Shown here in pieces: positions 1-11,400 of a DNA stretch of 15,593 bases. The translations under genes and the position numbers were made by a program. This DNA comes from an uncultured Bacteroidia bacterium (GTDB lineage: Bacteria > Bacteroidota > Bacteroidia > Bacteroidales > CAJPTX01): the NCBI GenBank assembly GCA_938038735.1, contig CALHSW010000039.1, forward strand, positions 1 through 15,593, in the 5' to 3' direction. The first letter of the stretch is position 1. Every line of letters begins with the position of its first letter. The notes beneath the pieces are model-generated. The model did not search any database and was not told where the DNA came from. It was given only the letters and a program-made list of their open reading frames with translations.

Positions 1-317
1 GTAGCGTGGATTTGAGCAGCGGCGATCAGGAAGTGGCGGTGACGCTGGAGAAGACAACCCCAGTTGAGTCTGTGGTGCTGAGCGAAGTTACGCTACGTCC
101 GAATCCTGCCACAACGGTGCTATACGTAGAGAATGTAGCGGCGGTGGAGCGGCTATCGGTAGTCTCAATGGGCGGTGTTACGTTACTACAACATGAGAAT
201 GCAGCTGGTGAGTCTGCGGTGCGCATAGAGCTGGAGGGCTTTGCAGAAGGAACTTACCTGCTAGTAGTGGAGAGTCAGGGCGAGCGAAGGGCGTTGCCGT
301 TTGCGGTGCGCCGTTAG
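1..317 (+). CDS. C-terminal part of a T9SS-exported protein (5' end outside window)
   Basis: The reading frame is open from the left edge of the window, so this is the tail of a longer gene; the GTG at position 6 is not taken as the start. The last ~75 residues look like a type A T9SS sorting domain. They have the LRPNPATTVLYVEN opening (the usual PNP motif), a middle strand with SVVSMGG in place of the usual V-x-D/S-x-x-G, and the closing EGTYLLVVES-type strand before a short basic end. Proteins with this domain cross the outer membrane through the type IX secretion system, lose the domain, and are released or attached to A-type lipopolysaccharide. What the missing N-terminal part does cannot be told. 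A strong terminator lies 40 bases after the stop, so the gene ends its transcription unit here. Confidence 0.8.
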   Translation, partial: SVDLSSGDQEVAVTLEKTTPVESVVLSEVTLRPNPATTVLYVENVAAVERLSVVSMGGVTLLQHENAAGESAVRIELEGFAEGTYLLVVESQGERRALPFAVRR

Positions 318-356
318 CCGCGGAGAGATAGCAGCGATAGGGCTGCGGTGATGAGC

Positions 357-392
357 GGGCGGGCATCCCAAAGAAGGGTGCCCGCCCCTTTT
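357..392 (+). terminator. Rho-independent terminator after the first gene
   Basis: GGGCGGGCA (357-365) pairs with TGCCCGCCC (379-387), and CCC (367-369) pairs with GGG (376-378) with one bulged T. The loop is AAAGAA. A T run follows (CTTTT). The stem is very GC-rich and the T tract is on the plus-strand side, so it should stop transcription coming from the left gene. Confidence 0.85.
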
Positions 393-474
393 GTGTACAT
401 TCAGATATTGCACGGAAAGAGTATTGAGGTAGAGGTTGGTGAAAGTACAGGGCGCTCCGCTCGCAGTTAATGTG

Positions 475-2298
475 CTACAGGTTCATGATGAAGTTCATGA
501 GTTCGGTATTGGTAGCGAAGTTGAGCTTTTTTCGGATGCGATATATGCGTTGGCGCACCGCTTCGGGGGAGATGTTAAAGAGGCGTGCGATATCTTTGCT
601 GGAGAGGTTTAGCCGAAGGCAGGCGCAAAAGCGCAAATCGTCGGGAGTGAGGCTAGGAGAGTGTTCTAGAAGACGGCTGAAGAATTCGGGGTGCACATTT
701 TCAAAGTGTAGCTTGAAGCTGTCCCACTCCTTCTCAATATGAACGTTGGCGCGCAGCTTGGCAAGGAGTAGATCCATGGCTTCACGGTTCCTAATCTTAA
801 AGTCGTTTCGCCGTTGCTCTATCTCGTGGATAGCGAGGAGGAGCAGCTGGTTCTTATTCTCCACGAGGAGCGCATAGTCGGCAATTTCACGGTGCTTTCT
901 CTCAATTTCATCGTTGAGTTCCTGTTGCGTCTTTTGTAGCAGCCTATGCTGCTGTAAAGATTTTTCAGCCATTTGGTGCTGTTCTGCTGTGGCTTTTGCG
1001 TTTTCGGTTTCAAGAGCGGAAATTCTATGCTTGCGTTGGTGAATTTTCACGAGTAGGAAAGTCACAGCAATGAATGTGCATGTGATAAGTGCAATCACAA
1101 TGGCAGTCCATATTCCGTTTCGTTTTTCTAGCTGCTGCATGGAGCGGAGGAGGGCGTTGTGGGTGGCAATTTGCTGGTTGGCCTCATTGATTTGTTCGAT
1201 TTGAAGTCGTTTCTCGACGCGTTCGATGGAGTCATGAATAGCGGCTTGTTGATGTAGGAGCGATAAGGCTTGTTGAAAATGGCCGGTATGCTCCATGAGT
1301 TTGCTGAGCGAAGCGTAGCAGGAGGAGAGGAGCGTTGCGGAGTTGGTAAGATGTCCTAGGGCGAGAGCCTTTTGGCAGTATTTGAGTGCTAAAGGGGATT
1401 GGTGTGCCCCTAGGGCGATGTCGGAAAGGAGGAGAAGGGAGTATACTTGAAAGGCTGTGTCGTTGGTTTCCTGTGCGAGGTGAAAGCATCGATTGGCCCA
1501 GCTTTCTGCGGTGGTAAAATCGCCCATGCGGAGGTAGCATTCGCCGATATTTTTGAAGGAGAGTGTCATGTTCGCCGTGATGTTGTTTCGCTCCATGTGC
1601 GATTGGGCAAGCAGGAAGTACGAGATGGCCTCCTGGTACTTTTCGTCCCGCATAAGGACGGCACCAATATTATTTTCAGCGGCGTACTGTCCGCCAGCTT
1701 TTTCGTTTGATAGCGAGATGGCCTTGGTGAAGTGCAGCAGCGCGAGCGAGTCGTGGTAGTTCTCGGAGTAGATAACCCCTAGATTGTTGTGTGCGCCAGC
1801 GAGGATTGCGGAGTCGTTGTGCAGGAGGGCGATTTGGCGGGCCTGTTCATGGTACTGCAAGCCGAGGGCCGGTTGGTGGAGGCAGCGTACGTAGTAAGAG
1901 CCGATGAAAGCGAGGGCTTGGCATTCCCACTGGTATTGGTTCTGCGATTTAGCTATTTCAAGCGCTTTAAAGAAGTATGGTAGCGAGATGGGATTGTTGG
2001 TACGATAGATTAGGCTTGCGGAGTAGCCGCCCGCGATGAGGGCGTTGAATTTTTCTTCGGGAGAGGCTTTACGGCTTGCAATGATGCTGTCGGACATGCG
2101 TATGGCGGCATCCATTTGCCCGAGCCGAAGAAGACTGTCGATTTGCTGTGCACGGATAGGGTAACCAGCGGTGAGGACGAGCAGGTAGAGCGTAGCGAGA
2201 GCCACACCAGACCGTAGGAGCGGACGGAGGGTTGCCAAGAAGTGCGCTTGCTGGGCTTTTTTACCTGAGTAGTTGCTGTCAATCCTTGTCGTGTTCAT
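475..2298 (-). CDS. Membrane-anchored TPR / LuxR-type HTH transcriptional regulator
   Basis: With the ATG at 2298 the protein has 607 residues. An N-terminal hydrophobic segment (~31-45, ending near PIRAQQ) looks like a signal sequence. A helical TPR-like region follows (~85-355), with motifs such as AHNNLGVIYSE, AENNIGAVLMRDEKYQEA and SFKNIGECYLRMGDF. A single membrane helix spans ~396-417 (IWTAIVIALITCTFIAVTFL), then a charged coiled coil (~420-510). The C-terminal ~58 residues form a LuxR/GerE-like HTH: LTPDDLRFCACLRLNLSSKD, then SPEAVRQRIYRIRKKL as the recognition helix. This layout is common in Bacteroidota. It places the TPRs in the periplasm and the DNA-binding end in the cytoplasm, so it is probably a one-component sensor-regulator; its signal is unknown. 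The frame is open up to 2466, but the added residues look unlike protein and would cover the promoter region. The n-region before the signal is long, so a later TTG start is also possible. It is divergent from the giant protease gene. Confidence 0.85.
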   Translation of the reverse strand: MNTTRIDSNYSGKKAQQAHFLATLRPLLRSGVALATLYLLVLTAGYPIRAQQIDSLLRLGQMDAAIRMSDSIIASRKASPEEKFNALIAGGYSASLIYRTNNPISLPYFFKALEIAKSQNQYQWECQALAFIGSYYVRCLHQPALGLQYHEQARQIALLHNDSAILAGAHNNLGVIYSENYHDSLALLHFTKAISLSNEKAGGQYAAENNIGAVLMRDEKYQEAISYFLLAQSHMERNNITANMTLSFKNIGECYLRMGDFTTAESWANRCFHLAQETNDTAFQVYSLLLLSDIALGAHQSPLALKYCQKALALGHLTNSATLLSSCYASLSKLMEHTGHFQQALSLLHQQAAIHDSIERVEKRLQIEQINEANQQIATHNALLRSMQQLEKRNGIWTAIVIALITCTFIAVTFLLVKIHQRKHRISALETENAKATAEQHQMAEKSLQQHRLLQKTQQELNDEIERKHREIADYALLVENKNQLLLLAIHEIEQRRNDFKIRNREAMDLLLAKLRANVHIEKEWDSFKLHFENVHPEFFSRLLEHSPSLTPDDLRFCACLRLNLSSKDIARLFNISPEAVRQRIYRIRKKLNFATNTELMNFIMNL

Positions 2299-2341
2299 CA
2301 AGATAAAATAGAGATGCAAACAGCTTGTACTGAACGGATAA

Positions 2342-2374
2342 ACAAGCTTTGTTACGTTTTGTTGCGTGTTGCGT
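2342..2374. promoter_or_regulatory. Possible operator: GTTRCGT direct repeats in the divergent region
   Basis: Three 7-mers of the form GTTRCGT lie at 2351-2357 (GTTACGT), 2361-2367 and 2368-2374 (both GTTGCGT). The block also holds ACAAGCT (2342-2348), the partner of AGCTTGT at 2322-2328, giving a perfect 7-bp inverted repeat with a 13-base spacer. All this lies between the regulator start (2298) and the protease start (2479), where an operator would be expected. No known binding motif is recognised; the role is inferred from position. Confidence 0.3.
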
Positions 2375-2395
2375 GACAATTTGTGTCTCCCTCTC

Positions 2396-2428
2396 GTTGC
2401 CATTGTTAGCTGAATGTTGCTATACTTG
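2396..2428 (+). promoter_or_regulatory. Possible Bacteroidota-type promoter for the giant protease gene
   Basis: TATACTTG (2421-2428) matches the Bacteroidota -7 box TAnnTTTG at all but one position. GTTG (2396-2399) is a near match to the -33 TTTG, with a 21-base spacer. Transcription would start near 2435, leaving a leader of about 45 bases before the ATG at 2479. Both boxes are imperfect, so this is only a candidate. Confidence 0.3.
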
Positions 2429-2478
2429 TACCGATAAAGCCTAGAGGGGTTTAAGAGATACACCAAAAACAGTTTTCC

Positions 2479-5400
2479 ATGAAAGGTAGAAATTTTACGA
2501 GGATTATACCACTTGTGGTTGCGCTGACGCTATGGGCGACAGCCATTGCTGCGCAGCAGGTGGTAAGGCTCGGAAAGCACGAGTTTGTGCCCGAGCAAAA
2601 TGTGAAGGGCATTACCCGTTCAAGGGCATCGAGACCGTTGCCGTTGGGCGAGGTGGTGCAGGGCAAGCATAATGTGCTCGTGCAATTCTCCCATGCGCTA
2701 ACGCTTGAACAGCGAGAGGCTCTGCAAGGGGAGGGGGTTGCCCTTACAGATTATATTGGGGGAAATGCTTATTTCGCCACGGTGAAGCAGGGCTTTGTTC
2801 CTGCCCATATGCGGGGAAATAGGATGACCTCGCTCATCCCCATTCGCGGGGAGTGGAAGATGGATCCTCGCCTAGAGGATTGGCGTATCCCCGATTATGC
2901 GCAGGTAGGAATTGAAGCGGCGAGGGTGCAGCTCTTCCATTTCCCCAATGTCACCACGGAGTGGGCAAAAAGCGAGCTTGCCCGGTTTGGGGTGGCCAAT
3001 GTAGAGGACGTTCCCGCTTTTAGGCTGCTCGTGGTGGATTTACCTAAGGAGAAGCTTTACGAGTTGGCAGAGCTACCGTGGGTGGCATCGCTTGGGTTGA
3101 TTCCTGCTCCGCAAGCGGCGTTCAATGCGCAAGGGCGGACGATGGGACGAGGTAACCTTTTGGCTTTGCCGGGCGCGCTAGGCGGGCGCGGCTTGACGGG
3201 CAAGGGGGTGAAGGTGGGCGTGTGGGATGGGAACGTTGTACCCCATTTTGACTTCTCCGCAAGGCTACAGCAGAAGGAGTTTGAGGTGACGGTGGCGGAA
3301 AGCGAAGGGCATGGGGTGCATGTGGTGGGGTCAATCGCAGGAGCTGGTTTGCTTAATTCCAGGATGCAGGGGGTGGCACCTGCCGTTGAACTCTATACCT
3401 ATAATTTTAATCGGCAGTCAAATGGTCTTAACGAGCAGGCGGAAATGCTTTACGCTTTGGATGACTACAACATTTTTCTCTCCTCTCACTCCTACGGCCC
3501 TCAGATGCAGCGTCTATGTCCATTCCTTGACGAATTAGGGTATTATAATTCCATTGCGAATGATTATCTAGTTGACCTATTGGTGGCACTTGTCCCCGAG
3601 GTGACGCAGGTGTACGCAGCAGGGAATGACCAAGGTGCGTGCAGTAGGGAGTATGGGTCAGTGCTTCGCCGAGCCAAGAACGTTATCTATGTTGCCGCGC
3701 TCAATGCGGTTGGGGGTATGACCAGCTTTAGTAGCTGGGGTCCTATGGATGATGGGCGTGTGGTGCCAACGATTAGCATGAAGGGGGAGGATGTCTACTC
3801 CACGCTTCCGGGCGATACGTATGGTAAGATGTCGGGGACTTCAATGGCTACTCCGCTCGTGTCGGGGCATTTAGCCCTCATGACCGAGCGTTACCATCAG
3901 TTGCATCATGGGGCGGAGCCGGAAGCGGCGTTGCTGCGGGCGCTCATAATTGCCACTGCAGACGATGTGAATGCGCCTGGACCAGACTACAGCTACGGCT
4001 ATGGGATTCTAAATGCCGATGCGGCGCTCACCGCACTTGAAAAAGGTAACTACAGGCGGGCCTCCCTCTCGCAGGGTGGTCAGCCTACGACCTTTAGCGT
4101 GCCGGTGCCTAGCAATGCCAAGCGGGCGTGGGTTGCATTGGCGTGGACCGATACGGTGTCGGGGGGTATACATCCATACGGCGAGCCTGCGCTTGTCAAT
4201 GACCTTAATCTTACTGTATCCAATGGTGGTACCACCTTCCTGCCCTGGGTTTTGGATAAAGACCACCCGGAGGCTGACCCGCAACGAAAGGTGGATAGTA
4301 TCAACAATGCGGAGATCGTCTCAATCGATGCCCCTTCCGGTGAGCTTACAATAACCGTGGATCCAAAGCGCATCGCCTCAATGAGCCAGGATTTCTACGT
4401 AGTGTGGCACTTCGACACCGATATCCCGCGGATTACCTACCCCATTGGCGGTGAGCTGCTTGAACCAGGGGAGGCGATAGTGGTTCATTCTCAGAATTTA
4501 ATCCCGCCTATACGGGCGGAGCTTTCGTACGATAATGGAAAGTCGTTTTCCCCAATCGCTACCCTCAAAGGGGATCGAGATGTGGCGGAGTTGCCTTTGG
4601 ATGCCCCCTTTACGGCTGGAGGCATTTTGCGACTCATTGACAACGAGGGGCGTGTGGTTGTATCGCCTCACCCCTTTACCATTATGCCAACGCCGAAGAA
4701 CCTGCGTTTTGAAAAGATAGAGGGCAGCGGGGAGAGCGTGCAGCTTGCATGGGATGGTATTCCTGGGATTAAGGAGTACGAGGTGCTGTACACAACGGAT
4801 AGGGAGGCGGAATACAGGGCGATTGTGGTGACGGCGGCGAACAAGTGTATGGTGACGTCAAAGTATCTTTCCAAGAAGGGGCGCTACGCCTTTGCCGTGC
4901 GGGCCATTTCGGAGGATGGTACTGTTGGGCAACGCTCGGAGGCTCTGATGACATCTGAAATTTCAAATCGTAACGCTACCTCCGTGGCGATACCTTTCAC
5001 TGAAGAGTTCCGCATTGCCCCATCTCCCGATGTCTTCGTGGAGCTAGGGGAGTATATGAGCGCCCAGTATGAGGAGACCCCAGCCCACCTACAGCAGTCT
5101 CCCGGGGCGCATGCGCTGATTATTAGTCGTACGAATCAATATGATGAGGATGACACCTGGGATGGTTCAGATCCCTATACTGCTAAAAAGGCATTTGCGC
5201 GGGTCGGTTTTGAAACCCTAGACCTCACGAAAGAGAAAGGTAAGGTTTTCTTAGAGGTCTATGGGCACTTTTCAGGTGCATGGTATCCCCAGATGCGCCT
5301 CGAGGTGGATGGGCAGCCGGTAAAATTGATTACAGATGAAGATGAGGTAGTGGGTGTTGACAAGAAGAAAGCCGAGGATGCGCAGTGGGTGTGGGATCTG

Positions 5401-8400
5401 TCAGATTACAAGAGTAAGCCGATTAATGTGGCGCTTAGGGTAGTTGTTATAGAAGACGAGGCAGATTTAATCATTACCCACATTGCGCTGCGGCGGGAGT
5501 CAAAGGCGTTGGATCTTGCCCTTTTGAATTTTGCGGGCATTGAGCGAATTGGGGCTTTCGGTAAAGAGGTTCCCGTGTATAGCTTTGTGCGTAACAATAG
5601 CTCAATACCGGTAGCGTCTGCCGCGATTTACGCCACCGCGAATGGGCGTTCCATCGGGGGAACAATCGTGAAAGATATCAAGCCCTTCGAGATGCGGCGG
5701 GTTGATTTCACCCTGGATCTTACGGCCAATAGCCCCATGGGCGAGTTGCTTGATGTGGCCGTAGAGCTAAAGGCGGAGGGCGATGCTAACCCTAAGGATA
5801 ATGCTAAGCGCGGTAAGCTGTACAGCCTCGGTGAGAAGTATGCCATGAAACGGGGTTATCTTACGGGTTTTGGCTACGCAGGCTCATCTGATGTGTTGAC
5901 CGTTGAGGGGCGACGTATAATAGTGGATGATGGGGCATGTTCCTTTGGCTATAGGGGGAAACGTTCTGAAACCCTCTTGCTTAAGCCGAGCAATCCCGAC
6001 CGAGCGATAGCGGTTACTGTGCGTAGGGCATCGCTTTTGGGTGAAAGCGACGCCCTGCTGATTAATACCCATATCGGGGCGTCTTCAACGACGGTGGGTG
6101 GAAGTCGCAATTTGGCTATAGTTCAAGGCGAGCTAGTGGCGCCAGTCACAGCCGTTTCCACAGCCGATGATGGGGGCTTGCTGCTTGTCTTTGAAGCGGG
6201 GCAAAGTGATGGTAAGGGATTAGGATGGGAGGTTGAAGCCGTTGAGGTGGCTAGGGAGAATACGCTGAAGATTGATGGAGTGAAGATATCTCAGACTCCT
6301 AATTCAGAGGAGGTAACGGTTTCGGCGAAGGTTATAAACCTATCGTCTGCGCCGCAGACCAATGTTTCTATTTCCATTTTGCAGGGTCTGTTGGAGCGAA
6401 GAGCAAAGCTGGTAGCGCGGGAAAAGATAGATTACCTAAAACCAGGGGATACGATAGGGTACACCTTCTCGTACCATCCAGCTGTGCCACTAGGCACCTA
6501 TGATAGCCTGAGGGTATTCGTTGATGGGTACGATAACGACTTCTCTGACAATATGAGCAGACATTTCGTCCTCAACGATGAGTACTGCGCCGTTCCGCCG
6601 TTAGGCATTGAGGGTACGAGCATAGGTGCTGTTGCTCTTTTTGGTAGGAGCGTTATATCTGCGAAGGCCTTTGCTCGCGGTACTATCAATTTGCGCGATA
6701 CGCTCCAAATGTATCGGGCGGCTGAAGCGAACACGCTGAGGGTTGCGCTGCGGGGGGTGAAGGATGGGCGTGCGCTCGGCGTATGGGTTGATTGGAACGA
6801 TGACAAGCAGTTTGGCGATGCGAGTAGCGGGGAGTTCTTCACTGTAGAACTGAAGGCAGAAGATACGTTGGCTTGCGTGCCGCTTGTTGCGTCTAAGGAT
6901 GCGGCTGTAGGGCCAAAGCGTATGCGTTTGCTCCTTGCCGATAAGGGTGGTTTGGCTCCATGCGGCGCAACGCTGCTGCCGCATGCCGATGCGAGAGACT
7001 ATATCCTGCGCCTGATCGATGCGAATTTCCCCACTGCGGGGGATCTTGCCATTGCGGGGATAGATACTCGGATTGTGGGCGCCCCACTGTCCGATACAGC
7101 CAAAATCACGGTTTCCATCAGTAACCTATCCGATAAGCGGGTGTCGGGTATGACGCTCGCCTATCGGGTTGATGACGCGGAGCCTATTGCGGAGAAGGTG
7201 GACCTTGCCATCGACTCGTTGGGGGGGACTGCGGCTTACACATTTAAAGCCAAAGCGAATCTCGCCGCCCAAGGCAAGCATGCCATTACCGCCTGGATTG
7301 CAAGCGACAATGCCAACAGGGAGAATGATACGGCTCGGCTGACGGTGCACAGCATAGACACCTCGCTTGCTAGCGGGGAGGACTTCTACTTGCATTTTGG
7401 CGGGGATCCCGACAATGAGGAGATGCTTGTTTTCTCCGATCTGGCTAAGGCCAGGACAGGGTCGGCATTCTCCTTTGATATGATGCTCAAATTGGACCAT
7501 GCGCAGTTTGCGCCCATATGTCAGGCGGATGGATTCTTGATGTTGGCGTGCAATGAGGGGAGCGGATTCCCAGAGAATAGTATTCTCTTTGCCTACGCGG
7601 GTACAAAGGTGCTTTACCTGGCGCCGGGTGGTACGCTCAAGCCCGGGCAGTGGCAGCATATTGCAGTGAACCAAACGATTACATTCTTAGTTCGCCCTAA
7701 GCTATACGTTGATGGAGAAGAGGTGAGTCTTGCGTCTGTAGGGAACGATGGAACCTCTTCAATGCGTAATTTCAAGGCGATGTACCTCTTTGAGGGGAGC
7801 ATAGACCATCTGCGATTCTGGAAAGAAGATATCGGTATGCAAGGTGCCAAGCAGATTGCATACACGGATACGAGCAGCCTTTCCAAAAAGCATAAGGAAG
7901 AGCTTATTGCGGACTTTGCTATGAATGAGGGGTATTCCAATGCAGCCCTCTGCGCGGGCGAGCATTATGCAACCATTCAGAGCAAGCGGATAGAGGCGGG
8001 CGAAAGCTCTATATGGCAAACCGAACGGAGGATTGTACAAGGAATCCATTTTGACAACCAGGTGGGAGACCTCGTTAAGCTTTCGGGTTCGCGCTATCAG
8101 GTGACGCTCACCGAGGCAACGGATTTGCGCCACGTAGTGGGCATCGCCCATTCCTCATTCTCTCGTGGGAAAGTACTCTACAAGGGAACGGAGATTACAG
8201 AAAAGCGTCCGTTTGATTTCTCGGAGGGGTCTGTAACGCTGTACGGAACTTTGGTGGGATACTACGGTCGTAACTACTTCGATACCGTTACAATATACGC
8301 GGTGAAGGAGGCTTCAGCGGAGTGCAAAATGCTTTCGTTTACGGCTACGGTAGCAGACAATGCGGGACTCGCTTCCGATGTTTCGCTAGAGCCGGTACCT

Positions 8401-11400
8401 AACGCTGTTGCCCTGGAAGCTACAGAGGACTTCAAGGCGAACGAGTTGACCTTTGCTTTCTCAATAAGCGAGGGGGCTACAGCAACGGTGGAAGGCAAAC
8501 CTATCCTATCGCCCGTGAAGCTTGATGTAACTAACCCAACCATGGTTAGGGTGTTGGCTGTGAATGGGCGTACCGATGCTTACTATACGATTACGGTGGT
8601 TAAGAAGAATGCGATAGATTGGTCGCTCGCGAAGGCACAGCTCTTCTACGGAGACAGCATTGCCGATTTGCCCGGGTTGTCAAGCGCACAGCTCCCGATT
8701 ACCTATACGACCGACAATCCTAACGTTGTTACCTATGCAGGGGGGGCGTTGCGGGCGATTGCAGTTGGCTCTGCTACAGTAATGGCCCGCCAGCAGGGGA
8801 ATGCGCACTACGCGGCAGCTGCCCCAGTGGATTATAGGGTTGAAGTGCTGCCGCGGCAGGCTACCGTTGCGCCGCGTAGCATGGTAGTGAAGCGAGGGGC
8901 AGAGCCAGGTGGCTTTGACTTCTACTACACAGGGGTGCTGCCGTATGATGATTTGCAGCAAGCGAAGCTGCCGGCGTATAGAATCATGAAGAACGGCAGT
9001 GCGTGGTCGCCAGCTGAGGGAACGCTTGATGCAGGAGAGTATGCTATAGCACCAGAGGATGCCACGCCCTATAGGGCGGGGAACTACGTTATCACCCCCC
9101 TCAGCGGTACGCTTACCGTTCTACCTAGCCAGGCGGTATCGCTTTCGTTGACGGTACTTGACGAGGCGAATGCGGTGCTTGAAGGGGCTACTATTACCAT
9201 CGACAGCAACATGGTGCGCATGTCAGGCGCAACAGCCACTGTTGTGGAGCTTTTGTCCGGTGTGCATAGCTACGTCATTACGAAGGAGGGGTATGCCCCG
9301 ACTGTTGGAGAGGTAGAGGTTTTGGATGCTCCTAGAGAGGTGAAGCCCATACTAAGGAAGCGCAACTTGACGTTAACCTACGCAACGGATGGTGGCGGCA
9401 CCCTTTCGGGCTACCTCTCGCAAACGCTAGCCAAGGGAGAGGATGGACAGCCGGTCTTTGCCAAGCCGAACGAGGGCTACGTGTTCAAGGGCTGGGACGA
9501 TGGGGAGCAGACTCCTAATCGTCTTGATCGGAATGTGCAGACCACAAAGGCTTTGAAGGCGCTCTTTGAGCAGGCGAAGTTTACCCTCTCCTACGAGACA
9601 ACCATAGGTGGAACCATTACGGGCGACGAGACCCAAACCGTTCCGTATGGTGAAGACGGCAAAGAGGTAATGGCGAAACCAGATGATGGAGCCTACTTCA
9701 TTGGATGGAGTGACCGCCGAAACGCAGATGCATCTCGCACGGATAAAAACATTCGTCACGATGCCTCGTATAGGGCTTTCTTCGGTAGAAAGGTCAATCT
9801 TCCGTACATACAGAAGTTTGAGACATCTAATGAGCTGCCTGCCTTCATGCATTCCAAAGGTAGCGCAGAGGCTGGCTGGTACGTAACCGCAGAGCCGGTG
9901 CGAGGCTTTAAGCTGGATGGACGATTCTTAGCAATAAAGTACCCAAAGAGCGGGAGTGTCCTCAAAGTTGATTTGGAAACGCCCAGGTTTGCATTGGACA
10001 ACGTAACGGGTGATATCTCCGTTGATTTCGATTACATATTCGGTGGGGTGGTGCATACCAAAGTGAAGGTCTTTTATCTGGTAGCAGGAGAAACGCCCCA
10101 GCTTCTTGGCGAACTTACTAGGAATCCCGATCGAAAGAGAACCCATTTCTCAAAGAAAATAGAGAATGCTGTGTTTGCGGGGAAGGAGTGGCTACAGCTT
10201 ACATTTAACTACAGTGGAGCGCTAAATGAGTATCTCTGCATTGATAATCTCTCGGTGGTTCCTGAAGGGGTTACGGGAAAGGTCCAGCTGAACTACTACG
10301 CCACGAAGGGCGGTGCGGTGAATGGGGGGCCACAGGTGAATGTTACTACGACGGTGGGGACAGAGGGGATTTCTGTTGAGGCCAAGGCTGAGGTAGGATG
10401 GACCTTCGCTGGTTGGTCGGATGGGGTTTCTGAACCCATTCGCAAGGATAGCAAGGCTACCACTGTCGAGGCGCTCTTTACGCCAGCCTCTTCGGGGGCA
10501 TCGCTCTATAGCCTGTCCTACACGGCAGGGGCGCATGGTCGGATTGCGGGGGTTGTGCATCAGCAGGGGTTAACAGTGGGTACTGAAGGGACTCCTGTGA
10601 CCGCGGTGGCTACTGCGCCCGGCTATCACTTCGTGCAGTGGAGCGACGGCAGCAAGCAAAATCCACGAACCGATAAGATCGTTGATAAGGACATCAATGT
10701 CTCTGCCTCTTTCTCCAACCTCTACACACTCACCTATACGGTTGAGCCAAGTGATGGAGGTGAAATCACAGGCGAGACTCCTCAGCAAGTACCCTTTGGC
10801 GAGGATTCTAAGGTGGTAATCGCTACGCCAAAGGCGGGCTACCATTTTGTGGAGTGGAGCGATGGGGTAACCACGGTGGAGCGTACAGACCAAAAGGTGC
10901 AAGCCGATGCTACTATAGTTGCGCATTTTGCGCAGAAGTATACCTTTATCTACACTGCAGGTAAGGGCGGTACGCTGCGAGGCGAAGTGAAACAAACCGT
11001 TGACCCGAATACTATGGGCGCAGCGGTTACGGCTAAGCCCTACGAGGGGTTTGCCTTTGATGCGTGGAGCGATGGGGTAACCACGGCGGAGCGTACCGAC
11101 AAAGCGGAGAAGGAAGTAAAAGCACAGGCTAATTTCAAGCCGTTAACCTTTGACATCTCTTACTCGGCTGCAGACGGCGGCGCGCTGCAAGGGGGGGCAG
11201 ATGCACAGACAGTCTCCTACGGTGAGGATAGCGAACCGGTGTTTGCTAAGGCTGATGCTGGACACCATTTTGTGAAGTGGAGCGACGGGCGGACGGACAA
11301 CCCGCGGTGCGAGCGTGCCGTTGTGAAGGCTGTGACGGCCGAGGCGATCTTCTCAAAAGAGTATACCGTTGCCTACACCCATTCGGCTGGAGGAACCATT

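Noticed and set aside
393..474. Possible terminator for the minus-strand regulator
   Set aside because: Only a poor GC-rich inverted repeat (around GGCGCTCCGC) is present with no T run in the right direction; how this gene ends is not clear.
2299..2466. Upstream extension of the regulator gene (663 instead of 607 residues)
   Set aside because: The extension is rich in Asn, Arg and Tyr without a signal or domain, would bury the real signal sequence, and covers the divergent promoter region.
7126..7674. 182-codon open frame on the minus strand
   Set aside because: It lies wholly inside the giant protease gene and reads as an antisense shadow without motifs or signal.
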